DNA of 64,000 bases from Paramyrothecium sp. XJ0827. Its lineage: Eukaryota > Ascomycota > Sordariomycetes > Hypocreales > Stachybotryaceae. Of the stretch, positions 10,882-24,716 are shown piece after piece (position 1 is the first letter of the stretch; each line of letters starts with the position of its first letter). The DNA lies in assembly GCA_020881915.1 (NCBI GenBank), contig JAJFPB010000004.1:3162001-3226000 (forward strand), read 5' to 3'. A model generated the notes under the pieces. That model had not been told where the DNA came from, ran no database searches, and saw nothing but the letters and a program-made list of their open reading frames with translations. The translations under genes were made by a program, and so were the position numbers.

Positions 10882-11779
10882 ATGCCCGCGCCAACTGCCC
10901 TTCAGAAGGTGGAAGAGACCCCGCTCGAGGCGGTCACTGTACCTTTGCCACAAGGTGAACCTCATTCTTGCGTTCCCTGGCCTTGCGACAGACTACTAAC
11001 GCGGATGCGCAGAGAACACCGATGACGATTTCTTGCTGGATGCCCCAGACATGCCCTCGGGCGAGTCCGATTTCCTTGGTCCCCAGGACCAGGATGGAGA
11101 GGAGGGCATGGCTATTGATGAGGAGGGCCGCCCCCGATTTGCGCCGGCCAAGGACATTGTATGTGCTATTATCTTGCGCTTCAGCTGACATGAGCGCACT
11201 CATGGCTAACTTGAGAAACAGGATCCCATCACCCGAGTAGAAACGCGAAAGATTCCCGTCCCACCCCACCGAATGACGCCTCTGAAACAGTCCTGGGCCT
11301 CCATCTACCCTCCTCTGGTCGAGCACCTCAAGCTGCAATGTCGCATGAACATCAAGCGCAAGACTGTCGAGCTGCGGACTTCAAAGCATACTTCAGAGTC
11401 GGGAGCCCTGCAAAAGGGCGAGGATTTCGTCAAGGCCTTCACGCTCGGTTTCGACGTTGACGATGCTATTGCCCTCCTGCGATTGGACGATTTGTACATT
11501 GAGACATTTGAAATCAAGGATGTCAGGACGATGCACGGCGATAGCCAAGCCCGTGCTATTGGTCGTATTGCCGGCAAGGATGGCAAGACAAAGTTTGCCA
11601 TTGAGAACGCCAGTCGAACCAGAATCGTGCTTGCGGATTCTAAGATCCATATCCTTGGCGGCTTTAAGAACATTCACATCGCTCGCGAGTCGATTGTCAG
11701 TCTGATTCTGGGTAAGCCTCCTGGCAAGGTTTACGGGAACCTGCGAACGGTGGCATCGAGGATGAAGGAAAGATTCTAG
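10882..11779 (+). CDS. PNO1: Pre-rRNA processing KH protein Pno1 (Dim2)
   Basis: KH-domain factor of the 90S and pre-40S particles. It binds the 3' end of 18S rRNA near site D with Nob1 and recruits the Dim1 dimethylase; nucleolus and cytoplasm. Exons 10882-10954, 11013-11158, 11222-11779, 258 residues. The acidic N-terminal tail (ENTDDDFLLDAPDMP) is followed by the conserved HRMTPLKQSWASIYPPLVEH, MNIKRKTVELRTS, a first degenerate KH fold, then GRIAGKDGKTKFAIENASRTRIVLAD (second KH with the GKDGKT loop) and the C-terminal VYGNLRTVASRMKERF. Length matches the usual 250-275 residues. The first two introns are short and phase-consistent. Confidence 0.96.
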
Positions 11780-12939
11780 ACGACGATAACGAACGAACGG
11801 TTTGCTTGGGATATACTCGGTCTTGTGGCGTTTCGGGGGGAGGGCGGCATCATTATTTTTACATGGGCATTAAAGCATGACTCAAAATTCTTCACGACAG
11901 CGGTACATACCTAGCTTTAGCTACAGCAGGCACACTTGAATACCAGCAAGTAGCATGCTCAACAGCATGAGTTGGCTACCTCGTCCTGATCTCTCGGTGT
12001 GGTACGTAACATGAAGCGGTGAAGTCTACTCTGTTTGCCGATAAACGGCACGAATTGGACTAGGTTTGTAGTTTTGCACATCACATTTTGATATGTCAAG
12101 GTGGGCATCCAGCATTAGGTAAAACCGTGACATGAGAGAGAGATTGCGTAAGAAGGGGTCTAATCTTCAGCCTTTTTAACCTTGTTTGGACCGAAACAGA
12201 GACGTGCATGGTGCGATGTTTCGTGCCTAAATGGGCATCAGCAAAAGGAAAAACGGAGACCGGCGCAAGTTTGAACGTGGGCATATCACAGGCAGTCTTC
12301 CACCTGACGCTCGGACAGATCTCGTCAGGCCGTGTCAGCCAGTCAGTGCGAGGCCGGCCAAGGCAAAGCAAAGCAAGGCAAGGCAAGGTACGGTACGGTA
12401 GGGCACCCCTTCGAGATGGCACATCTGGCACGGCACGCGCGGCTAAGGCAAACTATGGATGTTTGGGTCGTGGTTTGATGTCGGGGCTTGTTGCAGCTTA
12501 GCTTGAGGTAAAATGGTCAAGAATAGCACGGACATGAAGCGCCGGACATGGAAACAGGGAGAAAGGCTAAATCCATCCAGACCCATTCATTGAGATCAGA
12601 GCTTTGCCACAGCTTCAAAGCCCTCAGCGACGCAAGTACGCAGTGCACATGTTTCACGCACGTTTGTACATTGGAGCTGATGAGGGGCACGCAGGGTTAC
12701 AGTTAGCACGACCGAAAAAAGCCCCGCGCCATGGTGCCCTTGTCCGTGGTGGTGCCCTGGATGGGGCCGTATCGGCAATCTGCCAACTGCTGGCGCCGTC
12801 AGCCAACCAATGCTGGCTGGCCATTTGCAGGCGAGGGCAGTTGGTTTTGCCCCTCCAACACAACTGCATTGGCGCAACCCCACTTTGAGCGTGCCAGAGG
12901 CTCCAGAGCTTGTACCTCAAGGTTGGAGTGAGGCAGAGT

Positions 12940-13000
12940 GTGAGGTGTGGTGTGGTGAGGTGAGGTGAGGTACAGGTAGAGAGGTAGAGGTAGGTAGCTC
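12940..13000. repeat. GAGGT/AGGTA low-complexity tandem repeat
   Basis: An imperfect run of GAGGT, GTGGT and AGGTA pentamers that ends about 50 bp before the TATAA of the enolase gene. A related run built on AAGGC and CGGTA units lies at 12358-12402. Confidence 0.7.
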
Positions 13001-13049
13001 AGCAACCTCTGCTCTTGCTTACCTTAGCTCTTCTTTTCCTCAACACAGA

Positions 13050-13054
13050 TATAA
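13050..13054 (+). promoter_or_regulatory. Possible TATA element of enolase
   Basis: TATAA followed by C/T-rich sequence, about 80 bp before the candidate leader intron. It is the best core-promoter candidate here, judged by position only. Confidence 0.35.
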
Positions 13055-13131
13055 CTCCCCTACCTCTTCTTCTTCCATCTTCACTTTTTTCCTGAAGACG
13101 ATCCATTGCCCATCAACCTAACACCATCCAG

Positions 13132-15108
<1,977 letters not shown>

Positions 15109-15646
15109 AGTGCTGACTTGGCTTTCCCATGATGGGAATTTACGGGAAGAAAAGGTGTTCCGGATACGGGACAGACTTGGGCATGGTGAAATGCCGAGGG
15201 TAATAATAGATAAAAAACTGTCGATGTGCTACGCAGATAGTCATGAATGAAACGAACTTGAGAACAATCAAATCATTTCCCTTGCACTAAGGGGTGGTGA
15301 TGAGGTACGTGCAACTAAAAGTCTTTGTAATTGAGGCGGCCGTCATCGGTCCTGCACTTCGTGGCCAGTCGGTGTACTATATTGCTCGTAGACGTTTTTG
15401 GCGTGTGTGGCGTAGTGGGTTTGGGCCGTGGCTGGTATCACCACAGCAACGACCCTAATTTTAGGGTCAACACAGATGTCCCTGTTTCCCATCAACAAGC
15501 CGCTTCATTTGTAGTGGGGTGATCCTCATGATTATTTACCTTCGTCTGTCGCGTTTCAAACAACTGCGCAGGCACCTACGACCGGGTCATTTTACCTCTT
15601 CGATGGTTCTTAGTGCAACACAGAGATAGAGGAACTAACCGCAGCA
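15109..15646. other. Intergenic enolase / BUB1
   Basis: Contains the enolase 3' UTR and the BUB1 promoter. Nothing else recognised. Confidence 0.5.
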
Positions 15647-18600
15647 ATGGCACCATCAGAAGACCTCATCAACTTTGATGTCATCGAAGGCCAGAAGGAG
15701 AATATCCAATCGCTCCCCGGCGGCCGGTCGGCGAGGAAGCTGGCCGAGCTCTACACGCAATCGCCACTGCAAAAGATCCCGACCCCAAACCCTTCCGATA
15801 CCCAGACCATCAACGACTCTATTCGCGCAGAGTATGAGGCCGAAGTCCAGAACATCTCCGAGTCAGATGATCCACTGGACGTATTTGACCGATATGTGCG
15901 CTGGACGCTCGACGCCTATCCTTCCGCACAGGCGACACCCCAGAGCCAGTTGAACACGCTTCTAGAGCGCGCAACGAAGACCTTCATCTCAAGTCCTCAG
16001 TACAAGAACGACCCCAGATACTTGAAGCTATGGATGCATTATATTCACTTCTTCTCGGATGCGCCGCGGGAGTCTTATGTCTTCTTATCTCGACACGGAA
16101 TAGGCGAAGGACTGGCCCTTTTCTACGAAGAATACGCCGCCTGGTTGGAGGCAGCTGGCAGGTGGGCGCAGGCCGAGGAAGTCTACAAGCTGGGCATCGA
16201 GCGAGAAGCACGACCCGTACAAAGACTTCTGCGTAAGTTTAAGGAGTTCGAGGCTCGGCTAGCTCAACAGCCAGAGGGCATCAATGAGCCAACCTCTCCG
16301 GCTCTGCCTTCCGTGCGGCCAGCTCTAGCGGCCAAACTTGATCCCTTTGGGGGATCTGCTCGGTCGACTGATCCCCAAGCTCCTCGGCAGCCGCCAGCTA
16401 CCTCGTCGAAGCCTTCCAAGTCCAAGCTCGCCATCTTTTCAGATGCAGATGCCAAGCCTCCCGCGCTCTCATCGCGAGGACCTGAAACCAAGGGCTGGGA
16501 CACTATCGGTTCCATCGCGGACCGCAAGAAGGAAAATGTCATGGAACCAAAGCCATGGGCAGGGGAAACGCTGAAGGCCGGTGGCAAGAAGCCAGCCGCA
16601 GCAAAGATGATGGTGTTTAGAGATACGGTATGTTGCTTCATTATTTCCCACTCTGAAGCCCCCATGTTGATTGTAATAGGACTAATGTGTGGATGGTGGC
16701 GTTCGTGTGTATTCCAGTCTCTTTCCCAAATAAACAACATTGTGGTTGTTCCATCCAAAAACCAAGTGACTGTTCATCCGCAAACTGGCAAGAAGGAGCG
16801 AATCTTTGTTGATCTCGTGGCCATATACCCAACCCCGGAGGAACCCGGCACGGAGTTGAGCTTTGAAGAAATCATGGCTGCGAATAGGGGCTGGCTCGAT
16901 CAGTCGTGGCCAGATGAGCATGTGGATGCAAGTATCGTTCCCGAGCCCCAACCTTCCATACCCGAACTTGAGCAAATCACGAACGACGTGGCGGAGAAAC
17001 TCATAATTCATCGGGATGCTGGCATGTATGATGAGAACGGCGCAGTCAAGGACCAGCCACCGCCTCGAGTCGGTAAGAAGAAGAAGATGATGGAAGTGAA
17101 TGAAACACAAATCAGTAAGTCCCTTGCCCACACAATCTCTGCATGGCTACTCACTATTTGCAGTCAAGGCGAAGCTGGACTCTCCATCTGGACCTAAACT
17201 ACGCAAGAAAAATACCTCGGAGCCTACGATGACTCTGCACACCAGGGCGGCCACCGACGACATATATGACATATTTAACGCGCCGCTCCGCCCGGCCTAT
17301 GGAATCGAGGAAGAAAGTGCAGATGAGGATGACTACGAGACGGACGGTGACTATACCACCGATGTCGAGAGCACAGGGACGACCAGGCAGATTGACACCA
17401 ATGAGCCTGACGATGACGATGTCAATGATGAGGTAAACGACGAGGTAACTGAGGCCAAGAGTGTCAGCGAGTGGTCTGATTTCTCCACTCGGAGACACGT
17501 TCCTGACCTCAAGGATGAGGACTCTCAGGAAGACCCCGAGAACGAAAACATCACACATGTGTCGGATCTGATTGACCCAAGTGCTCCGGAACCAGACGCC
17601 CTGGACGCAACAGAGTCGTTTACAGATGCACATTCATCTCAACAGGAAGAAGATGTGGATCATTCTGAAGTAGATGATCCGGAAGGAGATGACGATAGTG
17701 TGGTTTTGCCGGAGCAGGATCACTCCCCCCCTAGAACTCGGACAGTGTTTATTCCTATTCCTCCGGAGGATTATGAACCGCCAACTCGACCTTATAGGGA
17801 CCCGGCAGAGGTGGCGAACAGTCGACTCCCATTCATGACACCAATCACGGAAAGAACGGAATCTTCCTTGGATGTTGAAATTTTCCGGGCAGAACATTCC
17901 AAGACGCCATCTCGAAGGGAAGCATCTCCTGCGCGCACAGACGAGCAATCGGATCTGGAGCCCTTGAGCAGTCCTCTACGAGAAATTGTCAACGAAGTGA
18001 GACCAATTGCTCGGGCTTCCGGACCATTAGCACCAAAGCCAGCAGTGGCCCTGGGAAAGCCTAGGCCGCTGGCACTTCGGGGGCCTATTATCAAGGATGT
18101 TCAATGCAACCCCGTAGATGAAGCCGTGCGGAACGAGATCCTAAACCACATACAACCACCTTTGAGCTCTTACAAGGGGTTCTACGACCGCCGCAACTCC
18201 AAGTATGAACGGGGAAGCGAAATCCGCAAGTACGCAAAGGCGATAGCAAAAGGAAGCAAAGGGACCACAGACAAGACGGCACCACTCCCCGCAGCGGTTG
18301 TAGTTGAGTTCCCCGATTGCAGCTCTGTCTACACTCTGAAGCGTGAGTTGGGGGCCGGGGCTTTTGCGCCTGTTTACCTTGTTGAGAGGGACGGCACTGA
18401 AGAGATTGAGAACGATGAGAACGCGGTGGTGGCCATGGGCAAAGGAGCATTTGCTACTGTGCAACGCGCAAACGTGGAGGCCCTCAAGATGGAAACACCG
18501 CCCACTGCCTGGGAGTTCCACATGATGCGAGTTGCTCATACACGACTTGGAGCCCAGCACAGGGCTTCTGCGTCGCTATCTTATGCCCACGAAATGCATC

Positions 18601-19370
18601 TTTACCAAGACGAGGCTTTTCTATTCCTCCACTATCATGCTCACGGCACCTTGTTGGATGTCGTCAACTTCTTCCGCGCCGAGTCTTCGGGTGTTATGGA
18701 CGAGCAATTGGCCATGTTCTTCACCATCGAGCTCCTGCGGACTGTCGAAGCGCTTCACTCCAAGCAGATATTGCATGGCGACCTAAAGCCTGACAACTGC
18801 CTCCTCCGTCTTGATGCAGCGTCGTTCGATCAGCCTCTCGGCAGTCAATGGCTAGCAGACGGGGGTGATGGCTGGGCCTCACGGGGTGTAGTACTGATCG
18901 ACTTTGGACGTGGCATCGACATGAGGAACTTTGTGCCCGACGTCGAGTTCATTGCGGACTGGAAAACAAGTGCGCAGGACTGCGCAGAGATGCGCGAAGG
19001 CCGCCCTTGGACCTGGCAGATTGACTACCACGGGCTGGCAGGCATCATTCACTGCCTGCTATTCGGCAAGTACATCGAGACGGTGCGATGCGACCAGGGC
19101 GGCCTGGGCCGTACGGGCCGCAAGTACAAGATCCGCGAGAGCCTTAAGCGGTACTGGCAGACGGACATTTGGGGCGACTGTTTCGAAGTGCTGCTCAACC
19201 CCGGGTCCTTCTTGCACAACGAGGACGGCTCCAAGATGCCCGTGCTCAAGTCGATGCGAAGCATCCGAGAGCGCATGGAGCACTGGCTCGAGGCCAACTG
19301 CGAGAAGGGCGTCGGGCTCAAGTCGCTGATGCTCAAGGTGGAGGCCCATGCCAAGAGCCGGAAAGCTTGA
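15647..19370 (+). CDS. BUB1: Spindle checkpoint kinase Bub1 (undivided MadBub type)
   Basis: Kinetochore kinase of the spindle assembly checkpoint. Exons 15647-16627, 16718-17114, 17164-19370, 1194 residues. In order: KEN box 1 (residues 17-19) near a GRSARKL stretch; the TPR-like Bub1/Mad3 homology region (about 55-205) with LWMHYIHFF and RWAQAEEVYKLGIER; a second KEN box (295-297); a GLEBS-like Bub3-binding motif ELSFEEIMAANRGW (about 374-387); a long acidic linker; and a C-terminal kinase (about 848-1190) with GAGAFAPVY, EALKME, HGDLKPDN (about 997) and LIDFGRGID (about 1039). Having both Mad3-like KEN boxes and a kinase marks an unduplicated MadBub gene. A second glycine-rich stretch, MGKGAFATV, sits between the P-loop and the catalytic Lys. 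Intron 1 is 90 nt, in frame and free of stops. Convergent with APN1, 269 bp apart. Confidence 0.95.
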
Positions 19371-19639
19371 GCAGGAGCCGCGAGACAGGAGCGGCATTTG
19401 GATACGACACGAGTTTATGAAGCTGTTTTCGTTTCTTTTTGAATTACATTTCCTGATGTAGAAATTACAGGAAGGGGCGTTATCGAGGTTGGGATTGGAG
19501 GCACCTGTACGCCATAGGCCTTGCGCTCTCTCTCCATCTAGCTGACTAGAGTCGTGATGATATTGTACATATTCCTTTTCTTTTACATTAATACCCAGTC
19601 TTTGCACGAATCATACATCTACATGTTGCACTGAGGGCA

Positions 19640-21373
19640 CTAGTCCTCGTCATCAGAATCCGTGCCCTTTTGTTTCCCCTTCTTCTTTGTCGTTTTCTTG
19701 GCAGCCTTCTCCATTTTGGCGACCATGTCCTCCAGCTTGGTGACCTTGCCCGCCTTCTTGGCGGCCTTGTCCCCCTTCTTGTCGACCTGCGCCTGGATCC
19801 GCTTCCTCTCCTCGGCGCCCTTGGCCTGCAGCTCCCGGTCCAGCCGGGCGAAGTCGTCGCCCTCCGGGTCCATGCCGATGAGGCTCTCCAGGAGCTTGAT
19901 CTCGTCGGCCCAGACCTGCTTGTCCTCGACGGCCTTGCCGTCGGGGCCCTTCTTGTCGATGGGCGTCTCCAGGACCATGGGCATGTTGCGGAAGGCGTCC
20001 TCGTTCATGACGTTGTGGAAGGCCCGGAGGCCGAGAAAGCCCGTGCCGATGTTGGCGTGCAGGTCTCGGTTGGAGTTGAAGGGGGCCTTGCTATCGTTCA
20101 CTATGGGGAGAGTTAGTCGTTTGCTATGGCATTTGTGGTGACTGGGGCAAGGGGGGGAGGGTTGCTATACAGTGAAATGCTTTCAAGTATTTCTGTCCCA
20201 CAATGTCGTTAAAAGATTCCATCGTCTTTGTAAACGCATCGGGTGACCGCAAGTCATACCCTGCCGCGAAGGCGTGGCAGGTATCTATGCAGACACCCAC
20301 CCGGGTCTTGTCCTCAACCAAGGCGATGATGTCCCTCAGGTCTTCCCAGGTAGAGCCGACCACGTTGCCGCCGCCCGCCATGTTCTCCAGCACCGTCACC
20401 ACCGTCTTGGTCGCGGCGTGCGACTTGTTCAGCTGCGCGGCGATGCGGGCGATGGCCGCCGGCCGCGCCTCCCCGTTCGTGTTGCCCGGGTGGAAGTTGT
20501 ACAGCTTGATGCCCAGCTGCTCGCACCGGCCGAGGTCCTCGACGAAGCTCTTGTACGCCTGCTCGGCCTTGGCGGCGTCGGCCTGGGCGAGGTTGACGAG
20601 GTAGGAGCCGTGGGGCAGCGCGTGCTCCGCGGCGTCGTAGGCGTGGTGGCTGCACTGGCTGACGAAACCCTGCTTGGCCTCTGGCGTGATGGGCGGGTTG
20701 TCCCATTTGCGCTGCGACTTGAGGAAGAGGGCGAAGGAGTTGGCTCCGATCTGGACGGCGTTGGCGACCGCGTTCTGGACACCTGGGGACGAAACCGTCA
20801 GCGAAAGGACGCTCTCAGGGATGTTTAGCCAAGAAATGGTGACCTACCTCCGGCTGCGCTGACGTGGGCGCCAATGTACATGGCCTTCTTCAGCGAAGAG
20901 ACCGCGGTACGCTCTGCAAGCGGCATTGTGTCGTCGGCCTTGTTCTTCGTCTTCCGCTTCTTGGTAGCTCCGGCTACAGGCGCCGCTTCCAAGGCCGGCT
21001 CGCCCTTGATATCCGGTTCAGCCTCAGCCTCAACCTCAGCTTTACGCTTGCCCTTGTTCACTGCCGGCTCGCTCTTCGCCTTCGTCTGCTTCGCCTTGGT
21101 GGGGGTGCTCTTCGACTCGGGGAGCTTCGCGTCCCGCTCGGCGTCCTCGTTGTAGTTGACGGGTTGCTTCTGGCGGGACGATGAGCGGCGCATCATTCTG
21201 GAATGCCTCCCGTGTGGTGGAGGCCTTGGGATTACGGATCTATGACGTGGCAGAGGCGTTTCGGGATGGGTATGAATCAACGGAGGTCCCGGGCTTTCCA
21301 AGGGCAAGGTTTGTCTAAGATAGTCCCGTCCTTTTGATCGGCTCGCACGCGACGAACGCGATACCATGGGCAT
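19640..21373 (-). CDS. APN1: AP endonuclease Apn1 (endonuclease IV family)
   Basis: Cuts DNA 5' of abasic sites and trims blocked 3' ends in base excision repair; Zn-dependent. Exons 21373-20848, 20782-20171, 20100-19640, 532 residues. Family landmarks: YIGAHVSAAGGV, FLKSQRKWDNPP, NFHPGNTNGEA, VLENMAGGGNVVG, GVCIDTCHAFAAGYD, AFHLNDSK (joined across intron 2) and RDLHANIGTGFLG. A Lys-rich C-terminal tail of roughly 100 residues ending in acidic residues, and a Lys/Glu-rich N-terminal region (KNKGKRKAEVE-like), look like nuclear targeting. The frame opens at 21373 (A at -3) with about 60 Arg/Pro/Ser-rich residues that could be a mitochondrial leader; a second ATG pair at 21196/21193 also has a good context (A at -3). 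Which start is used is undecided. Downstream neighbour BUB1 is convergent. Confidence 0.94.
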
Positions 21374-21672
21374 AATTTACAGAAGCAACGCGGGGTCATG
21401 TGATTCAACCATCCCATCAGGGATGCCAATCACACCATTTAAGAGCTTCTTTCTTATTTTCTAGGTAAATCTGCATCTGATAAATCAACTGATCATGAAT
21501 CGATTCAAAACTTTCCATCCTTCTATTAACTCCATTTGAACCGTTATGAGACAATGTTTTTTCACTGCTCCTGCAGGAGGTACTGTCAGACCATACATTT
21601 CGTACGCAAAGGAAAAATACAGTATTTATACAACGTTAAAACGATCGCGCTTTTCACTGTCTAATCGTGAAC

Positions 21673-23010
21673 CTAAGAGATGATCTTCATATCTTCTACC
21701 CGATTGCTGGCAAACTTATCCTTATATGCTTCGTACAACTTCTCGACCTCCTGGACATACTGCTCGTGAAGATCATCAATGTCGGATTGAGAGGGCTGGG
21801 GCCCGCCCCGTGATCCGATTTCGATCGGTCTTCCCATCACAATGTTGATAGGCCGCCGGTATGGCATGAGACCAACATCGTAGTTGAGTACGCCGCGTCC
21901 ATGTAGAGCCGGGACGGTAAACTTGAATACCTTGAGGATGAAGATCTGGATCTTGTTGACTATCGGGTGACTCTTGGGGCTCAGCTGATCGTAGATGTCA
22001 TTTTCACCAAACGCGATGACCGGCACGAGATCCGCGCCGGTGCGTAGAGCCATCTTTATGAAGCCCTTGCGGCCTTTCAGGATCAGACGGAGGGTGCCAG
22101 GCTGCGCCTCCAACGACTCACGGGCACCACCGATGACAATGGTTACTGCACGGCCTTGCCCGTCGTTGTTTGGCCCACCCTTGGTCAGCGTATTCGTGAT
22201 GGACTCTTTGGACACGGACCGCAGGCCCATGGCCAAGATCCAGTCTCGGTAGAAGGGCAGGCGGAAGTTCGAGTCCAGCGTCAGGAGGCTGTTGGTGATA
22301 CCTGGAAACTTCTCGGCGAAGCCCAGTGCATTTGTCCCGAACGCGCAGAAAGCGCCATGCGATATGATGCCGTGGGGATGATAGCCGAATATGTACTTCC
22401 TGTTGGGCGGCAGGTCCGATGTCTTGTGTAGTTTGGCGGGGAAGTAACCCGCAAACAGCTTCCAGAGAGGCAACGACCTCAGGTACTCGGAGCGGTACGC
22501 CAGGTTTCCGTTTGTCGCCGCCGTAGATGTGGACAGGTGGATGAGGTAGGGGACCAGGATGGGCCAGCTCAGAGGATTGGCGCACACGAACCAGAAGCAG
22601 GAGACGAAGACGACAATGGACATGCAATGGAAGAGGACGGCCGCGGTTTGCATGCGCCGCACCAGAGGCACACTCATGGGCGCGAAGCGAATTCCTCCAG
22701 CCCTCCAAGCGTCCTTCTCGTGCTCTGGAGATGCCGCCGTGCCCAGTGGCGGGTACGGCCGGTTCTCTCTTTTCCGTCCGTGGTTCTCACCACCGACGGC
22801 GACAGCTGCGGCGTACGAGGCTGGTCCGCCGTTGCCCAGGCTGTGGCTTGAATCAGTGAGATCGCTGCTGCTGGCCATTGCGCTACTGCGAACAAACGCG
22901 TCTGGCTCGCGGTGTCCATTCTGCTGGCTCTGTGTTTTGAGATTAGGTGTGCTTTTGCTGTTTGAGGGAGAGTCGGGCGCGTACCTCGCTGATGCCGCGG
23001 TGGGTGCCAT
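21673..23010 (-). CDS. DGA1: Diacylglycerol acyltransferase type 2 (Dga1-like)
   Basis: Acyl-CoA:diacylglycerol acyltransferase making triacylglycerol at the ER and lipid droplets. Intronless, 445 residues from the ATG at 23010. The Ser-rich tail (1-100) is followed by membrane segments around residues 122-160 (AAVLFHCMSIVVFVSCFWFV) and the catalytic HPHG at 211-214 in FGYHPHGIISHGAF. Further family blocks are VIGGARESLEAQPG, KGRKGFIKMALRTGADLVPV, FGEND and PINIVMGRPIEI. One caution: a GTACGC donor at about 22984 and an ACACAG acceptor about 55 nt downstream form a tempting intron inside the N-terminal tail; using it breaks the frame, and translation would then start at Met-45. The uninterrupted reading is simpler. 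Confidence 0.93.
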   Translation of the reverse strand: MAPTAASARYAPDSPSNSKSTPNLKTQSQQNGHREPDAFVRSSAMASSSDLTDSSHSLGNGGPASYAAAVAVGGENHGRKRENRPYPPLGTAASPEHEKDAWRAGGIRFAPMSVPLVRRMQTAAVLFHCMSIVVFVSCFWFVCANPLSWPILVPYLIHLSTSTAATNGNLAYRSEYLRSLPLWKLFAGYFPAKLHKTSDLPPNRKYIFGYHPHGIISHGAFCAFGTNALGFAEKFPGITNSLLTLDSNFRLPFYRDWILAMGLRSVSKESITNTLTKGGPNNDGQGRAVTIVIGGARESLEAQPGTLRLILKGRKGFIKMALRTGADLVPVIAFGENDIYDQLSPKSHPIVNKIQIFILKVFKFTVPALHGRGVLNYDVGLMPYRRPINIVMGRPIEIGSRGGPQPSQSDIDDLHEQYVQEVEKLYEAYKDKFASNRVEDMKIIS

Positions 23011-24346
23011 TGACGGCGTCCTGGTTCCCGCCAGGCTGTGTGATTGTCGTTACTTTTTCATTGATTGCGCCGTTGATAGTGCCTGCAGGGATGTTGAGCA
23101 AACAATTCTTCATGACCGAGACGAACCACAGCTTATCTCACCTTGTTGCCCGGGGCCGACCGTCGTATCGGCGCTCACCATGTTGTTTATGAGTCCTGGA
23201 AGAAGGGAGAGCCGAGAGACAGGTTGGAGAGGACGATAGCACAGCACGTCGAGCAAACCAGGTGCGTGGCCGATGCGCCGAAGAAAGTGTAAGGCAGTTC
23301 TACGGTCCCGCCGGCATGTGACCCGGAAGCTACGTAAGCACCAGATGCTCGAGACCAACACCCGATGCAGCCGATGGGTTGATGATTCAATGCCAGGGAC
23401 GTGGGACGTTCCCGCCAACAAGCGCGAGGAATGACGTTATGTCTCCAGCACCTGGAGTCGGCTCAGCCACTGAAAATTGCTGGCAGGCCCCCTTTGAGCC
23501 ACGTATTCCGCCCGTTTGCCGACAATCGGTGGTGGCTTGGCCCGGAGACATGATCGACAGAGCTTCTCCCGTCGCGTATCCAACAACGTACGGTATTGAC
23601 AAGAGATAGAATCATACAATATAATCACAGGGGATCTGCGGCCCCCCAAACGGTTCAACTTCAGAGAGTCGCATGAGTTTGATATGGGAGTCGGTAAAGA
23701 GTAATTCTTCGACTTATGCCCCCCCCTTTACGGTACTTCATTTGGTATGAGGGGTCCGATAATACTGCAGGGCTACGGATTTGCCGCTGCTAAGAGAACC
23801 AAGCGGTGCAAGGGACCTGGCTTGGAGAGGCCCCGGACAACGACAGCATAAAAACGAAAGATGCCAATATCCTTTGAATGACATAAATATACCCAGTCAA
23901 TCAGTCCTACTATAGGATGCGTTTCAGATGTCAACTGCCAAGGCTGGAAACCCCGACAGGGCCTGACGAGGCCCGTTTTGCTGTCGGCGAGAACACACAT
24001 GTGATGGATATGAATTGACTGCAGCCACGAGGCAACCTATCTTGAAAGACACCTAATATGTATCGTACAATACAATGAAACACCTGACATGAGAATTCAT
24101 CCATAATCGCCGCCTTTTAGGTGGAGGCCCCTACCATCCACATCCAGTGGCCCATTCCACTTCAAACGCCAACCTGCTGCAGTTGCATGTCAACCATGTC
24201 ATAAACGACAGTGATCGAATCGAAAAGATCATGCTGGGGCACATAAGAGCGAAAGACAAATGTTCCCAACCTCGGTTGGGGGAGACAGCTGCGAAACGAG
24301 AGCAAGGGAAAAGAAAAAGAAAAAAAGTGGGCGCTTGCAGGCCACA
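23011..24346. other. Intergenic DGAT2 / C2H2 regulator
   Basis: No supported gene in 1.3 kb. Short frames on both strands lack recognisable features. A C-run at about 23719-23727 is the only notable simple sequence. Confidence 0.5.
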
Positions 24347-24679
24347 TCAACCAGTAATGGAGCCCTCTCGGGTCTCCCTTTGCTTCTTGAGTGTCGCAAC
24401 TTCATGGTCGAGAGCATGCACTCTATCCGACAGTGATTTTACCTTGTCCTCCAACGTTTGGATGTACGCCCACACGCTCGGGTCACTTTGCGCAAACATA
24501 TTTCCGCTGTCTCCGCTGGGCTGCGCCCCACTGGAAGAACGCGCGTGAGACAAACCCGTTGCGCTCGGAGCCGCGAAGCCGGGATGGGTCAACCCCGGGA
24601 GCTTGGGTCGACTTTGCCCACCGTGAGGGGACTGCAGATCCGACTGCCGCCGCCCAAACTGTTGCTGCTGGGGTTGTTG

Positions 24680-24716
<37 letters not shown>

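Noticed and set aside
20274..20828. 184-codon plus-strand frame opposite APN1
   Set aside because: Lies wholly over conserved APN1 exon 2; composition artefact of high GC third positions.
22930..22985. Possible 55-nt intron in the DGAT2 N-terminus
   Set aside because: Removing it shifts the frame; the uninterrupted frame gives a complete protein, so it is left unspliced, with the alternative start noted.
24147..24548. 133-codon plus-strand frame at the 3' end of the C2H2 gene
   Set aside because: Overlaps the conserved coiled-coil coding end and shows no domain or splice structure.
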